Origin: Paracoccaceae bacterium
GTDB lineage: Bacteria; Pseudomonadota; Alphaproteobacteria; Rhodobacterales; Rhodobacteraceae
Direction of reading: 5' to 3'
DNA: 34,482 nucleotides
NCBI GenBank assembly: GCA_023260935.1
Contig: JALQTL010000371.1
Span: 1 to 34,482, forward strand
Shown here piece after piece: positions 1-8,733 of this stretch (its first letter is position 1; the number at the start of each line of letters is the position of its first letter). The notes under the pieces are model-generated. The model had not been told where the DNA came from, did not search any database, and was given only the letters and a program-made list of their open reading frames with translations. The translations under genes were made by a program, and so were the position numbers.

Positions 1-1413
1 AGCCATGTCCGGTTCGATCCGGCGCGCGATGCGCACCATCGCCGCGCAGGCGGTGTCGATATCGGGGAAATGCCCGGCCCCAACGGCAGCAAGGATGGCA
101 GAGCCAAGCGCCGGCGCCTCGGTCTCTTCCGTCAGTTCAAGCGGCAGGCCCAATGTATCGGCATGAACCTGCATCCAGAAAGGCGACCGCGTGGCCCCGC
201 CGGCCACCACGATGCGCCGGGCCGTAAAGGCCTGTCCGAAGGCATCGACAATGGCACGGGTGCCAAAGCAGATGGATTCCACCAATGCCCGATAGACATG
301 GGCCGGCGTGTGCTTCAGCGACAGGCCGGTGATTGCACCGCGCGCAAGGGCATCTGTATGCGGGGTCCGGTTGCCCTGGAAATGGTCCACCGCCAGCAGA
401 CCTTCGGCCCCCGGGGGAAGTGCCGCCGCCTGAGCGTTCAGCGTATCGAAATCCATATGTTCGGCAAAGTTGCGCTTGAACCACGCAATGACCGACCCGG
501 TCGAGGTTTGCCCGCCTTCGATGATCGGGCGGCCGGGATAGACGCAATCCATATAGGTGCCCCAGACGCCCGGCGCATGAACGGACCGCGCGGCCACGCC
601 CAGTTGCAGATGCGAAGATCCGGTAATCAGGGCAAGGTCGCCCGGCTGCGTGACGCCAAGGCCGATCATCCCGATGAAAGCATCGGCACCGCCCTGCACC
701 ACTGGCAGACCCGCCCGCAGGCCAAGGTGGTGCGCGGCCTTGTCCGTCAGCGGGCCGATCACCTGACCGGGGGCCACCACCTCGGCCGGCCAGCGATGCT
801 TCAGGTCGGAAAGCCCCAGACGTTCCAGCAGCGACAGCGGCCAGCCGCCATGTTCGGTCTGATAATGCCAGCGCATCGTGATGTTGTTCAGGCTGGCCAC
901 CCAGCGGCCTGTCAGTCGCAAGGTCAGGAAATCCTGATACTCGCCCACCATGGCGGCCCGCGCCCAAAGCTCGGGCTGGTGGCGCTTGATCCACAATGCC
1001 TTGGGGATCATCCATTCCGGGCTGACCGGGCCGGACCCGGCCCCGTTCAGCCGCAGCGCCGGGTTGCCGGAAGCCGCCACTTCGGCCGCTTCGGCATGAG
1101 AGCGGACATCCATCCAGAGCAGGCAAGGCCGCAGCGGACGGCCTTCGGCATCCAGCGCGACAACCGTGCATGATGTCGTATCGCAGGCCAGCGCACTGAC
1201 CTGATCGGGGGTGATGCCTGCCGCCGCCACTGCCTCGCGCACCGCAACACCGGCGGCGTGCCACCAGTCATCGGGGTTCTGTTCGGCCTGACCGGGTTCA
1301 GGGAAGCTGGTTGCATAGGGCCCTTTGCCCACGCCGCGCGACCGCCCCGACAGATCAAACACATGCGCCCGCAGCGACTCTGTCCCGCCATCGATGCCGA
1401 TCACATAGGTCAT
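1..1413 (-). CDS. FGGY-family carbohydrate kinase (ribulokinase-like), C-terminus beyond window
   Basis: This would phosphorylate a sugar or polyol with ATP in the cytoplasm, feeding the catabolic pathway of the neighbouring epimerase. The frame is open from ATG 1413 to the window edge (471 codons), so the 3' end is missing; the family is usually about 500-540 residues. The N-terminus reads MTYVIGIDGGTES, the FGGY phosphate-binding start. Further in are a substrate-domain stretch VVQGGADAFIGM, GLALITGSSHLQLG-like segments (here DLALITGSSHLQLG) and an adenosine-site motif GGATRSPFW. It is divergent from the SorC regulator across 130 bp holding a palindrome, the usual layout of a regulator-controlled sugar locus. 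Ribulokinase-like is the nearest remembered subgroup. The substrate cannot be read from sequence and could be a ketopentose, ketohexose or polyol. Confidence 0.9.
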   Translation of the reverse strand, partial: MTYVIGIDGGTESLRAHVFDLSGRSRGVGKGPYATSFPEPGQAEQNPDDWWHAAGVAVREAVAAAGITPDQVSALACDTTSCTVVALDAEGRPLRPCLLWMDVRSHAEAAEVAASGNPALRLNGAGSGPVSPEWMIPKALWIKRHQPELWARAAMVGEYQDFLTLRLTGRWVASLNNITMRWHYQTEHGGWPLSLLERLGLSDLKHRWPAEVVAPGQVIGPLTDKAAHHLGLRAGLPVVQGGADAFIGMIGLGVTQPGDLALITGSSHLQLGVAARSVHAPGVWGTYMDCVYPGRPIIEGGQTSTGSVIAWFKRNFAEHMDFDTLNAQAAALPPGAEGLLAVDHFQGNRTPHTDALARGAITGLSLKHTPAHVYRALVESICFGTRAIVDAFGQAFTARRIVVAGGATRSPFWMQVHADTLGLPLELTEETEAPALGSAILAAVGAGHFPDIDTACAAMVRIARRIEPDMA

Positions 1414-1543
1414 GGTTCGAGCCCCGGCTTTTCTGCGCCTGCGATGCTGCACATGCACTGTTGTGCAAGGTCTGCACAAATGTTGATATGCGTTGACGAA
1501 AGGCTACGTCAAGTGGCTAGATGGCGTCAGACAAGGGGTGGGC
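1414..1543. promoter_or_regulatory. Divergent promoter region with SorC-type operator palindrome
   Basis: This 130-bp gap separates the kinase (minus) and the SorC regulator (plus). It holds a perfect inverted repeat at 1461-1479: arms TTGTGCA and TGCACAA around AGGTC. Two further TGCA half-sites lie at 1448-1451 and 1454-1457. SorC-family proteins bind such palindromes and respond to phosphorylated sugars, so this is the likely operator for both directions. The palindrome is seen directly; its use by this regulator is inferred. An ATG at 1493 is in frame with the regulator, but the region before it has no Shine-Dalgarno sequence, so I treat it as leader. Confidence 0.6.
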
Positions 1544-2497
1544 ATGTCTGGCAATCCGAGAGACAGAGACGATCTGATTCAGGCAACTTGGCTCTATCAC
1601 GTCGGCCAGATGAGCCAGGAGGATGTCAGTCGCCGCATGGGTCTTTCGCGCTTCAAGGTCTTGCGATTGCTGCAAGAGGCGCGCGATCTGGGGCTTGTTC
1701 GGGTCAGCATCGAAATTGGCACCTCGGCCACACTGGCGCTTGCCGACAGGCTTGCCGCGCGCTTCTCGCTGGAGAATGTGCTGGTCGCCCCCGAAACGGG
1801 CGGTGACGATGCCGCCGCGCGCCGGGCAGTGGGGCAGATGGCAGCGGGCTGGCTGGCACGCATCGGACGCGAGGGCGAGGTGACCATCGGCGTGGGCTGG
1901 GGCCGGACCATGGCAGCCATGGCCGACGCGCTGGCGGGCCTGCGCAATCCGGGGCTGTGCTTTGTATCGCTGATGGGATCGATGACCCATGCCACGGCAA
2001 CCTCGCCTTTCGATGTCTGCCTGCGGCTTGCGGCGCTGACCGGGGGGCGCGCGGTCTTTCTGCCTGCGCCGTTTCTGGCCGATACGCCCGCCGATGCAGA
2101 GCAGATCCGCGCACAGCGTATGGTGCGAGAGGCGCTTTGCGTGGCCAAGGCGGCCGATCACATGGTGATCTCGGTCGGGGAATGCACGCCCGAGGCACTT
2201 TTGCAATCCACCGGGGTGCTGACACCCGATGAGGTGGCAGAACTTGCCGCAGCGGGCACCGTCGCCGATACGACCGGCAAGTTCTTTACCCCCGGGGGCG
2301 GTCTGGCTGACACAGACCTGAATGCCCGCGCGCCCTCTATCGGGCTGGACGACATGCACCGCTCTCGGGTGACGCTTCTGGCGGCCGGTCAGGGCAAGGT
2401 CCGCGCAACGCGGGCGGTTCTGGCAGCGGGTTTCGTGAACAGGTTGATCGTGGACGAGGCGCTGGCCTGCGCCCTGCTGGAGGAGAGCGGCACATGA
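1544..2497 (+). CDS. SorC/DeoR-type sugar-binding transcriptional regulator
   Basis: A 317-residue regulator. The N-terminal helix-turn-helix (about residues 18-50, QMSQEDVSRRMGLSRFKVLR) binds DNA. The rest is the SorC sugar-binding domain, related to sugar-phosphate isomerases, with typical segments VGWGRTM and a C-terminal LIVDEALACALL. I chose ATG 1544 because AGGGGT lies 6 nt upstream and the protein then begins shortly before the HTH; the in-frame ATG at 1493 has no such site. It overlaps the epimerase gene by 4 nt (ATGA), so the two are translationally coupled. It probably controls itself, the epimerase and the divergent kinase through the palindrome at 1461-1479, with the effector likely a phosphorylated intermediate. 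Confidence 0.92.
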   Translation: MSGNPRDRDDLIQATWLYHVGQMSQEDVSRRMGLSRFKVLRLLQEARDLGLVRVSIEIGTSATLALADRLAARFSLENVLVAPETGGDDAAARRAVGQMAAGWLARIGREGEVTIGVGWGRTMAAMADALAGLRNPGLCFVSLMGSMTHATATSPFDVCLRLAALTGGRAVFLPAPFLADTPADAEQIRAQRMVREALCVAKAADHMVISVGECTPEALLQSTGVLTPDEVAELAAAGTVADTTGKFFTPGGGLADTDLNARAPSIGLDDMHRSRVTLLAAGQGKVRATRAVLAAGFVNRLIVDEALACALLEESGT

Positions 2498-3342
2498 AGG
2501 GATTTGGGGTCCACACCTCGATGTGGACGATGGCATGGGATCATGCCGGGTCGGAAAGGGCGGTTGCGGCATGCAAGGCTTTGGGGTTCGATTTCATCGA
2601 AATCGCACTTCTGTCGCCGGAAAAGGTGGATACCGCTCACTCTCGCCGCCTGCTGGAGCGCGAGGGGATGACCGCCGTATGCTCGCTTGGGCTGCCCGAG
2701 GGCAAGCGGGCATCGACCGAGCCCGAGGCGGCAAAGGGGTTCCTGCGTCATGCTCTGGATCAATGCGCCGCAATCGGGGCGCAGGCGCTGACCGGGGTGA
2801 CCTATGGCGGCATCGGAGAGCGCACAGGACAGCCCCCGACGGAGGCCGAATACGACGCCGTGGCCCGGGTTCTGGCCGATGCAGCAGCCCATGCGCGCAA
2901 GCTTGGCATTGCCTTCGGGATCGAGCCCGTGAACCGCTACGAAAACCACCTTCTGAACACCGGCTGGCAGGCGGTGCAGATGATCGAAAAGGTGGGGTCG
3001 GACAACATCTTCATCCACCTCGACACCTATCACATGAACATCGAAGAGCGTGGCATGGCGCTTGGCATCCTCGATGCCGGGCCGCATCTGCGTTACATCC
3101 ACCTGTCGGAAAGCGATCGTGGCACCCCCGGTGAGGGCAATGTGCGCTGGGACGAGGTTTTTGGCGCGCTCAGGGCGGTCGGGTTTTCCGGGGGGCTTGC
3201 GATGGAAAGCTTCATCGACATGCCGCCCGAGGTGGCATGGGGCCTTGCCGTCTGGCGGCCGGTGGCGACAAGCCGGGATGTGGTGCTGGACCGTGGCCTG
3301 CCGTTCCTGCGCAACAAGGCCGCCCAATACGGGCTGGTCTAA
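2494..3342 (+). CDS. Sugar 3-epimerase, D-tagatose/D-psicose 3-epimerase-like TIM barrel
   Basis: A 282-residue (beta/alpha)8 barrel of the xylose-isomerase-like/AP endonuclease 2 superfamily. The four metal and catalytic positions of D-tagatose 3-epimerase are all visible: E144 in GIEPVNRYE, D177 in HLDTYHMNIEE, H203 in YIHLSESDRG and E238 in AMESF. Their spacing equals that of the Pseudomonas cichorii enzyme as I remember it (152/185/211/246), so the metal-dependent C3 epimerisation of ketoses is well supported; the exact ketose is not. It overlaps the SorC gene by 4 nt, with GGAGGAG 8 nt before its ATG. With the divergent FGGY kinase it suggests a ketose is epimerised and then phosphorylated. 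No transporter for the sugar is in the window. Confidence 0.9.
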   Translation: MKGFGVHTSMWTMAWDHAGSERAVAACKALGFDFIEIALLSPEKVDTAHSRRLLEREGMTAVCSLGLPEGKRASTEPEAAKGFLRHALDQCAAIGAQALTGVTYGGIGERTGQPPTEAEYDAVARVLADAAAHARKLGIAFGIEPVNRYENHLLNTGWQAVQMIEKVGSDNIFIHLDTYHMNIEERGMALGILDAGPHLRYIHLSESDRGTPGEGNVRWDEVFGALRAVGFSGGLAMESFIDMPPEVAWGLAVWRPVATSRDVVLDRGLPFLRNKAAQYGLV

Positions 3343-3395
3343 GACTGGCACGAAGACTGGCCCGAACAGCCTCTTATGGGCAACTTGCCTTGCGG

Positions 3396-3411
3396 GCCGG
3401 TTCAAACCGGC
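3396..3411. terminator. Hairpin between convergent genes (possible bidirectional terminator)
   Basis: A perfect 7-bp stem, GCCGGTT and AACCGGC with a 2-nt loop, lies midway in the 122-bp gap between the epimerase and the convergent TetR gene. No T-run follows on either strand, so termination is only suggested by location. Confidence 0.4.
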
Positions 3412-3464
3412 GCCCGTCACGCAGACCTTTCACCCCGCGCCAATGGCCGGACGGTTGGCATTGG

Positions 3465-4139
3465 TCATGCTTTGCCACGGCAGACGCCGTGCAGGAAGAT
3501 GTGGATGGCCCGGTCGCGCCGAATGTTTTGCTCTTCAGGGCTGCGCGGTATGCGATCCGGGTCCAGCAAACCCGGAATGGCGTTGCCGACCACCATGTCG
3601 ACCAGCAGTTCCGCCGCGGCAGCGATTTCGTCGGCGGAAAGTGCGACTTCGCCGGTTTCGACGGCACGGGCAAGCTCATCTCGAACCAGCCCTGCGGCGT
3701 GGGCGGGGCCACTGCGGCTCAGGCTGCGGCTCAGTTCCGGATAGGAACGCGCTTCGGCAATGACGGTGCGAAGCATCTCGATCACCACCTCGGGCTTTTC
3801 GCGATGGGGGTTGAAGGTCAACAGGATACGCAGCCTTTCCTCAAGCGGCGCATCACGTTCTTCAAGGCGCAGCGGCCGGAACAGCGCCTTGCTCATCCGG
3901 GCAAGCCCTGCGCCAAGCAATTCCTCGCGGCTGCGATACAAGGAATAAAGCGTGCGCTTGGACATGTTGGCCCGGCGTGCGATATCGGCCATGGTCACAT
4001 CTTCCGGTGCCCGTTCGGAAAGCAGTTCTATCGCACAGTCCAGAACCAGCGTTTCACGCTTTTGCGGGCACATCTGAACCGGGCGCCCGCGCTTGCGGGC
4101 ATCCCTGACGTCTTTTTCCGCGGGCAACTTTTCAGTCAT
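3465..4139 (-). CDS. TetR/AcrR-family repressor, likely regulator of the RND pump
   Basis: A 224-residue TetR protein. The N-terminal HTH is clear (about residues 28-75: ALDC..ELL..PEDVTMADIARRANMSKRTLYSLYRSREELL), followed by an all-helical ligand domain. I chose ATG 4139 (MTEKLPAEKD) because AAGGA lies 8 nt upstream; the frame stays open to 4247, but that extension runs through the divergent promoter region and has no family character. It diverges from the RND adaptor gene across 137 bp, the classic AcrR/TtgR/MexR-type layout, so it probably represses the pump and is released by a pump substrate. A basic stretch (ARKRGRP) precedes the HTH, common in this family. Confidence 0.9.
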   Translation of the reverse strand: MTEKLPAEKDVRDARKRGRPVQMCPQKRETLVLDCAIELLSERAPEDVTMADIARRANMSKRTLYSLYRSREELLGAGLARMSKALFRPLRLEERDAPLEERLRILLTFNPHREKPEVVIEMLRTVIAEARSYPELSRSLSRSGPAHAAGLVRDELARAVETGEVALSADEIAAAAELLVDMVVGNAIPGLLDPDRIPRSPEEQNIRRDRAIHIFLHGVCRGKA

Positions 4140-4276
4140 TGGCGCGATCCTTGACGCTTTCTGGAAAAAACTTGCACCGGCAGTGTGGCGGCGCTTTACA
4201 AAACCGTATAGTTCCCTATTTGCCTGCATAAAAGATTCAGATTGCACTCACCGAATTTCCACGGGAGCAAACCGCC
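4140..4276. promoter_or_regulatory. Divergent TetR/RND promoter region with candidate operator
   Basis: This gap is noticeably more AT-rich than its neighbours. At 4202-4213 it carries AACCGTATAGTT, a short imperfect dyad of the size TetR repressors of RND pumps use. Overlapping it for the pump direction, TTTACA at 4196-4201 followed 16 nt later by TATTTG is a weak -35/-10 candidate. The adaptor ATG at 4277 is preceded by GGGAG at 9 nt. The assignment as operator is inference. Confidence 0.4.
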
Positions 4277-5425
4277 ATGCCGACATTTCTTCATTCCGCC
4301 CGAATGCTGCTGGTGCTGGGTCTTTTCGCCAGCGCAACAGCGGGGCATGCGCAGCAAGCCGGCGGCGAGCGCCCGGCGATGCCGGTGACGGTGGTGACGG
4401 TCGAGGCCAGTGACGTGCTGCTCACCTCGACCCTGCCGGGGCGTGTCGCTGCCTCACGGGTGGCCGAAGTGCGGCCCCAGGTCAGCGGCATTGTTCTTGA
4501 GCGCCTGTTCGAAGAGGGCAAGCCCGTCGAAATCGACGATCCGCTGTATCGCATCGATGCAGCCAGCTATGAGGCAGCCAAAGCCGCGGCCGAGGCCAAT
4601 CTGGCGCAAGCGCAGGCGCAGTTCCGCGCGGCCCAGCGCGAAGAAGCCAGGCAGCTGGAGTTGAGCCAGCGTGCCGTGACCAGCCAGCAGGCGCTGGATC
4701 AGGCCATCTCGGCCCGGGACGTTGCCGAAGCCGCCGTCAAGGTGGCCGAGGCACGGGTGCTGTCGGCCAATATCGATCTTGAGCGCACCACGATCAGGGC
4801 CCCGATCGCCGGGATCGTCGGGCTAAGTCAGGCCACACAGGGCGCATTGGTCACCGCTGGTCAGGCGGCTGCGCTGACCGTGATCCGCAAGCTTGACCCC
4901 GTTTATGTGGATGTGACGCAATCTGCGGCCGAAATTCTTGAATGGCGCCGGTCCGGCCAAGAGGTGCCCGAAGCAGAAGGCGCGCGTGTCACGCTGCGGC
5001 TGGCGGATGATGCCACCTATGAACATCAGGGGGTTCTTTCCGCCGCAGAGCCCTATGTAAACGAACAAACGGGTGTCATTGTCCTTCGGCTGGAATTTCC
5101 CAACCCGGAACAGTTCCTGCTGCCGGGCATGTATGTGCAGGTGGAAGTCCCGCAGGCGGTGGTGAAGAACGCGATCCTGACCCCGCAGGAAGCGGTCACG
5201 CGGGACCGCCGGGGCCGTCCGATTGCCATGGTGGTGAATGCCCAGAATCAGGTGGAAACGCGCGAACTGACGGTTGAGCGCGACCATGGCAATCAATGGG
5301 TCGTGACCGACGGGCTTGCCTCTGGCGACCGTGTGATTGTCGAGGGTCTTCAGAAAGTGGCACCGGGCATGACCGTCGTGCCGGAAGAACGGCAGGCCAC
5401 GGCAACCGCCGCGACCGGCAACTGA
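4277..5425 (+). CDS. RND efflux periplasmic adaptor subunit (AcrA/MexA type)
   Basis: This 382-residue membrane fusion protein would link the inner-membrane pump to an outer-membrane channel. Residues 1-24 form a signal peptide ending GHAQQ. There is no lipobox cysteine, so unlike AcrA it is probably a soluble or tethered periplasmic protein rather than a lipoprotein. Then come the barrel-sandwich/lipoyl start (GRVAASRVAEVRPQVSGIV), a coiled-coil hairpin rich in Ala, Gln and Glu (about residues 95-165), the second lipoyl half (TTIRAPIAGIVGLSQATQGALV), the beta-barrel and the membrane-proximal domain. It is 22 nt upstream of the pump gene, in the same operon, probably under control of the divergent TetR protein. 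Confidence 0.95.
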   Translation: MPTFLHSARMLLVLGLFASATAGHAQQAGGERPAMPVTVVTVEASDVLLTSTLPGRVAASRVAEVRPQVSGIVLERLFEEGKPVEIDDPLYRIDAASYEAAKAAAEANLAQAQAQFRAAQREEARQLELSQRAVTSQQALDQAISARDVAEAAVKVAEARVLSANIDLERTTIRAPIAGIVGLSQATQGALVTAGQAAALTVIRKLDPVYVDVTQSAAEILEWRRSGQEVPEAEGARVTLRLADDATYEHQGVLSAAEPYVNEQTGVIVLRLEFPNPEQFLLPGMYVQVEVPQAVVKNAILTPQEAVTRDRRGRPIAMVVNAQNQVETRELTVERDHGNQWVVTDGLASGDRVIVEGLQKVAPGMTVVPEERQATATAATGN

Positions 5426-5447
5426 TCCTCAACACTGGGAGCCCCCG

Positions 5448-8400
5448 ATGGCACGCTTTTTCATCGACCGGCCCGTGTTCGCATGGGTGATCTCGATCCT
5501 GATCATGGGGATCGGCCTGCTGTCGATCTTTACGCTGCCCATCGCGCAGTATCCGCAGATCGCCCCGCCCTCCGTGCGGATCAGCGCCCAGTATCCCGGG
5601 GCTTCGGCCGAAACCGTAGCCAATACCGTCACCCAGATCATCGAACAGCAGATGACCGGGCTGGACGGGATGCGCTATATGGCTTCGTCCTCTACATCGG
5701 CCGGCACAAGCAGCATTACCCTGACCTTTGAGGCGGGCGTGGACCCAGATGTGGCGCAGGTTCAGGTCCAAAACAAGCTGGCGCAGGCAACGCCCCTGCT
5801 GCCCGAGGCGGTTCAGCGGCTGGGCGTGCGCGTGCAAAAAGCTTCGGCGTCCTTCTTCATGGTGATCGCGCTTATCTCGGAGGACGGGCGGCTGGATCAG
5901 GCAGACCTGTCGGATTACCTGAATACGAACATGGTCGACGAATTCAGCCGGATCGAAGGCGTTGGCGGCGCTCAGGTTTTCGGCGCGCAATATGCCATGC
6001 GGATCTGGCTTGACCCCAACAAGCTGGCCGCGTTCGAAATGACCCCCGCGGATGTGGTCAGCGCCGTCTCGGCGCAGAATGCGCAGATTTCGGCCGGGGC
6101 CTTCGGCAGCCTTCCCGCGCCCGAGGGCCAGCAGTTGAACGCAACGATCACCGCGCAATCGCTGCTGTCCACGCCCGAAGATTTCCGCAACATCGTCCTG
6201 CGCGCGGAAACCGATGGCGGGCTGGTGCTATTGCAGGATGTTGCGCGGGTCGAAATCGGCGCAGAGAACTATGCCACCATCGCGCGATACAACGGCCAGC
6301 CGTCTTCGGGGATGGCGCTGAACCTTGCGTCGGGCGCCAACGCGCTGGACACCGCCGAACGCGTCAAGGAACGCATTGCCGAATACTCTCAGTTCTTCCC
6401 CGCGGGCGTCAGCTACGTCATCCCCTATGATACGACGCCATTTATCGAGATTTCGATCAATGAGGTGCAGAAAACCCTGTTCGAGGCGATTGGTCTGGTC
6501 TTCATCGTGATGCTTTTGTTCCTGCAAAACATCCGCGCCACGCTGATCCCCACGCTGGCCGTGCCGGTCGTCATCCTTGGCACCTTTGCCATCCTTTCCC
6601 TTGCCGGGTTCACGATCAACACGCTGACCATGCTGGCCATGGTGCTGGCCATCGGCCTTCTGGTCGACGACGCCATCGTCGTGGTCGAAAACGTCGAACG
6701 GATCATGGAGGAAGAGGGCCTTTCCCCGCGCGAAGCGACGCGCAAGTCGATGGGCCAGATCACAGGCGCGCTGATCGGCATCGCGCTTGTTCTTTCGGCG
6801 GTCTTCGTGCCGATGGCCTTCTTCGGCGGGTCCACGGGGGTGATCTACCGCCAATTCTCGATCACCATCGTCTCGGCCATGGGATTGTCGGTGTTGGTGG
6901 CGCTGACGCTGACGCCGGCGTTATGCGCCACGATCCTGCGACCCAAGGACGCCCATGGCGCGCGACGCGGGCCGTTGGGCTGGTTCAACGCCGGGTTCGA
7001 CCGGCTGACAGGCGGCTATGCGGGAACGGTGGGCTACCTGATCCGGCGGCCGCTGCGCGTGCTGGTGATCTATGGGGTCATGGGCTACGGCATGGTCTAC
7101 CTTTTCGACAAGACACCCACCGGCTTTCTGCCGGCCGAGGACCAGGGCATCCTGCTGACGCTGATCCAGGGCCCCACCGGTGCCACCGTCGAGCGCACGC
7201 AAGAGGTGCTGAGGCAGGTCGAAACCCATTTCAACACCGCCGAGTCCGAAAATGTGGAATCCATCTTTGGCGTGGTGGGTTTCAGCTTTGCAGGTCAGGG
7301 GCAGAACATGGGCCTTGCCTTTGCCCGCCTGAAGAACTGGGACGAACGCCCCGCACCCGGGCAATCGGTGCAGGCTGTCGCCGGCCGGGCATTCCCCGCC
7401 TTCATGGGCATCCGCGATGCGCAGGTCTTTCCCATCGTGCCGCCTTCGGTGATCGAACTGGGCAACGTTTCGGGCTTCGACTTCTATCTTCAGGCGCAGG
7501 GCGGGCAGACGCATGAACAGCTTCTGAACGCACGGAACCAGTTGCTTGGCCTCGCGGCCGAAAGCCCGTTGATCGCCTCAGCCCGGCCCTCGGGGCTTGA
7601 GGACGCGGCGCAGTTCAGGCTGAACATCGACTGGCGCGCAGCCGGCGCCCTGGGCGTGACCCCGGCCTCTGTGGGCACCATGCTGAACATCGCATGGGCC
7701 GGAACCTATGTGAACGATTTCAACGATAACGGGCGGATCAAGCGCGTTTATGTGCAGGGCGAACCCGATAGCCGGGCAAACCCGTCCGATCTGCAAAAAT
7801 GGCGCGTGCGCAACGCCGGGGGCGAGCTTGTGCCCTTTGCCAACTTTACCAGCGAAAGCTGGGAATACGGCCCGCAAAGCCTGACACGGTATAATGGCGT
7901 GCCATCAATGCAGATTCAGGGATCGCCGGCGCCGGGTGTTTCCACCGGTGAGGCGATTGCCGAAATGGAGCGGCTGGTTCAGCAACTACCCCCCGGCTAC
8001 AGCGTCGCATGGACCGGCCTTTCGCTTGAAGAGCAGGAATCCGGCGGTTCGGCGCCGTTGCTGTATGCGCTGTCGCTGGCAGCCATCTTCCTTTGCCTTG
8101 CGGCACTTTATGAAAGCTGGGCCATTCCATTCTCGGTCATGCTTGTCATGCCGATCGGCGTGCTTGGCACGATGGCCGCGGCATATTTGTTCGGGTTCGA
8201 AAACGGGGTCTTCTTCCAGGTGGGCCTGCTGACGGTGATTGGCCTCACCGGCAAGAACGCGATCCTGATCGTCGAATTCGCGCGAGAACGTTTCGAAGCG
8301 GGCGAGGATCTATTCTCGGCCGTCAATGAGGCAGCACGCCAGCGTTTCCGGCCCATCATCATGACCTCGCTCGCCTTTTCGCTGGGCGTGGTTCCGCTTG

Positions 8401-8591
8401 TGCTGTCAACCGGCGCGGGCGCGGGCGGGCGGACAGCCGTAGGCTATGCGGTTCTGGGCGGGACGATCACGGGCACCGTGCTTGGCGTATTGTTCGTGCC
8501 GCTTTTCTTCGTGCTTGTCGCAAAGGTGTTCAACCGCAAGCGCGTGCTGGCCAATGCCGGCGCCCCTGCGGCACAGTCAAAATCTGTGTGA
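5448..8591 (+). CDS. RND multidrug efflux pump, inner-membrane HAE1 transporter (AcrB/MexB type)
   Basis: A full-length 1047-residue proton-driven pump. The N-terminus MARFFIDRPVFAWVISI is the usual first helix. The proton-relay aspartates are D407 and D408 (GLLVDDAIVVVENVER), the same numbers as in AcrB, and the TM10 lysine is present in GLTGKNAILIVEFA. The two large periplasmic loops and 12 membrane segments are intact, including the helix-4 region and the GGS loop (AFFGGSTGVIYRQF). No oligomeric outer-membrane factor follows; the next gene is convergent, so the pump must borrow a TolC-like channel from elsewhere. The specific substrates cannot be inferred. Confidence 0.97.
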   Translation: MARFFIDRPVFAWVISILIMGIGLLSIFTLPIAQYPQIAPPSVRISAQYPGASAETVANTVTQIIEQQMTGLDGMRYMASSSTSAGTSSITLTFEAGVDPDVAQVQVQNKLAQATPLLPEAVQRLGVRVQKASASFFMVIALISEDGRLDQADLSDYLNTNMVDEFSRIEGVGGAQVFGAQYAMRIWLDPNKLAAFEMTPADVVSAVSAQNAQISAGAFGSLPAPEGQQLNATITAQSLLSTPEDFRNIVLRAETDGGLVLLQDVARVEIGAENYATIARYNGQPSSGMALNLASGANALDTAERVKERIAEYSQFFPAGVSYVIPYDTTPFIEISINEVQKTLFEAIGLVFIVMLLFLQNIRATLIPTLAVPVVILGTFAILSLAGFTINTLTMLAMVLAIGLLVDDAIVVVENVERIMEEEGLSPREATRKSMGQITGALIGIALVLSAVFVPMAFFGGSTGVIYRQFSITIVSAMGLSVLVALTLTPALCATILRPKDAHGARRGPLGWFNAGFDRLTGGYAGTVGYLIRRPLRVLVIYGVMGYGMVYLFDKTPTGFLPAEDQGILLTLIQGPTGATVERTQEVLRQVETHFNTAESENVESIFGVVGFSFAGQGQNMGLAFARLKNWDERPAPGQSVQAVAGRAFPAFMGIRDAQVFPIVPPSVIELGNVSGFDFYLQAQGGQTHEQLLNARNQLLGLAAESPLIASARPSGLEDAAQFRLNIDWRAAGALGVTPASVGTMLNIAWAGTYVNDFNDNGRIKRVYVQGEPDSRANPSDLQKWRVRNAGGELVPFANFTSESWEYGPQSLTRYNGVPSMQIQGSPAPGVSTGEAIAEMERLVQQLPPGYSVAWTGLSLEEQESGGSAPLLYALSLAAIFLCLAALYESWAIPFSVMLVMPIGVLGTMAAAYLFGFENGVFFQVGLLTVIGLTGKNAILIVEFARERFEAGEDLFSAVNEAARQRFRPIIMTSLAFSLGVVPLVLSTGAGAGGRTAVGYAVLGGTITGTVLGVLFVPLFFVLVAKVFNRKRVLANAGAPAAQSKSV

Positions 8592-8710
8592 GGCGACGCA
8601 GCGATCTTGCGGGCCTGTGTGGTTCTGGTTCATCCAGAACTGCACTATGGGGGCGCGGCAGCTTTCAGCGGGATCAGCGCCCGCATGCCTCTTGCGCGAC
8701 GATCCTGTTT

Positions 8711-8733
8711 GCCCCGTGATCCCGTCACGGGGC
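8711..8733. terminator. GC hairpin between convergent genes, overlapping the DUF3047 stop codon
   Basis: A perfect 9-bp stem: GCCCCGTGA (8711-8719) and TCACGGGGC (8725-8733) around a 5-nt loop. The right arm contains the last codons and stop of the minus-strand DUF3047 gene. It lies 120 bp after the RND stop and could end both transcripts, but no U-tract follows on either strand. Confidence 0.45.

Noticed and set aside
70..1173. 367-codon plus-strand frame at the window start
   Set aside because: Antisense shadow of the FGGY kinase, whose protein reads cleanly with family motifs on the minus strand.
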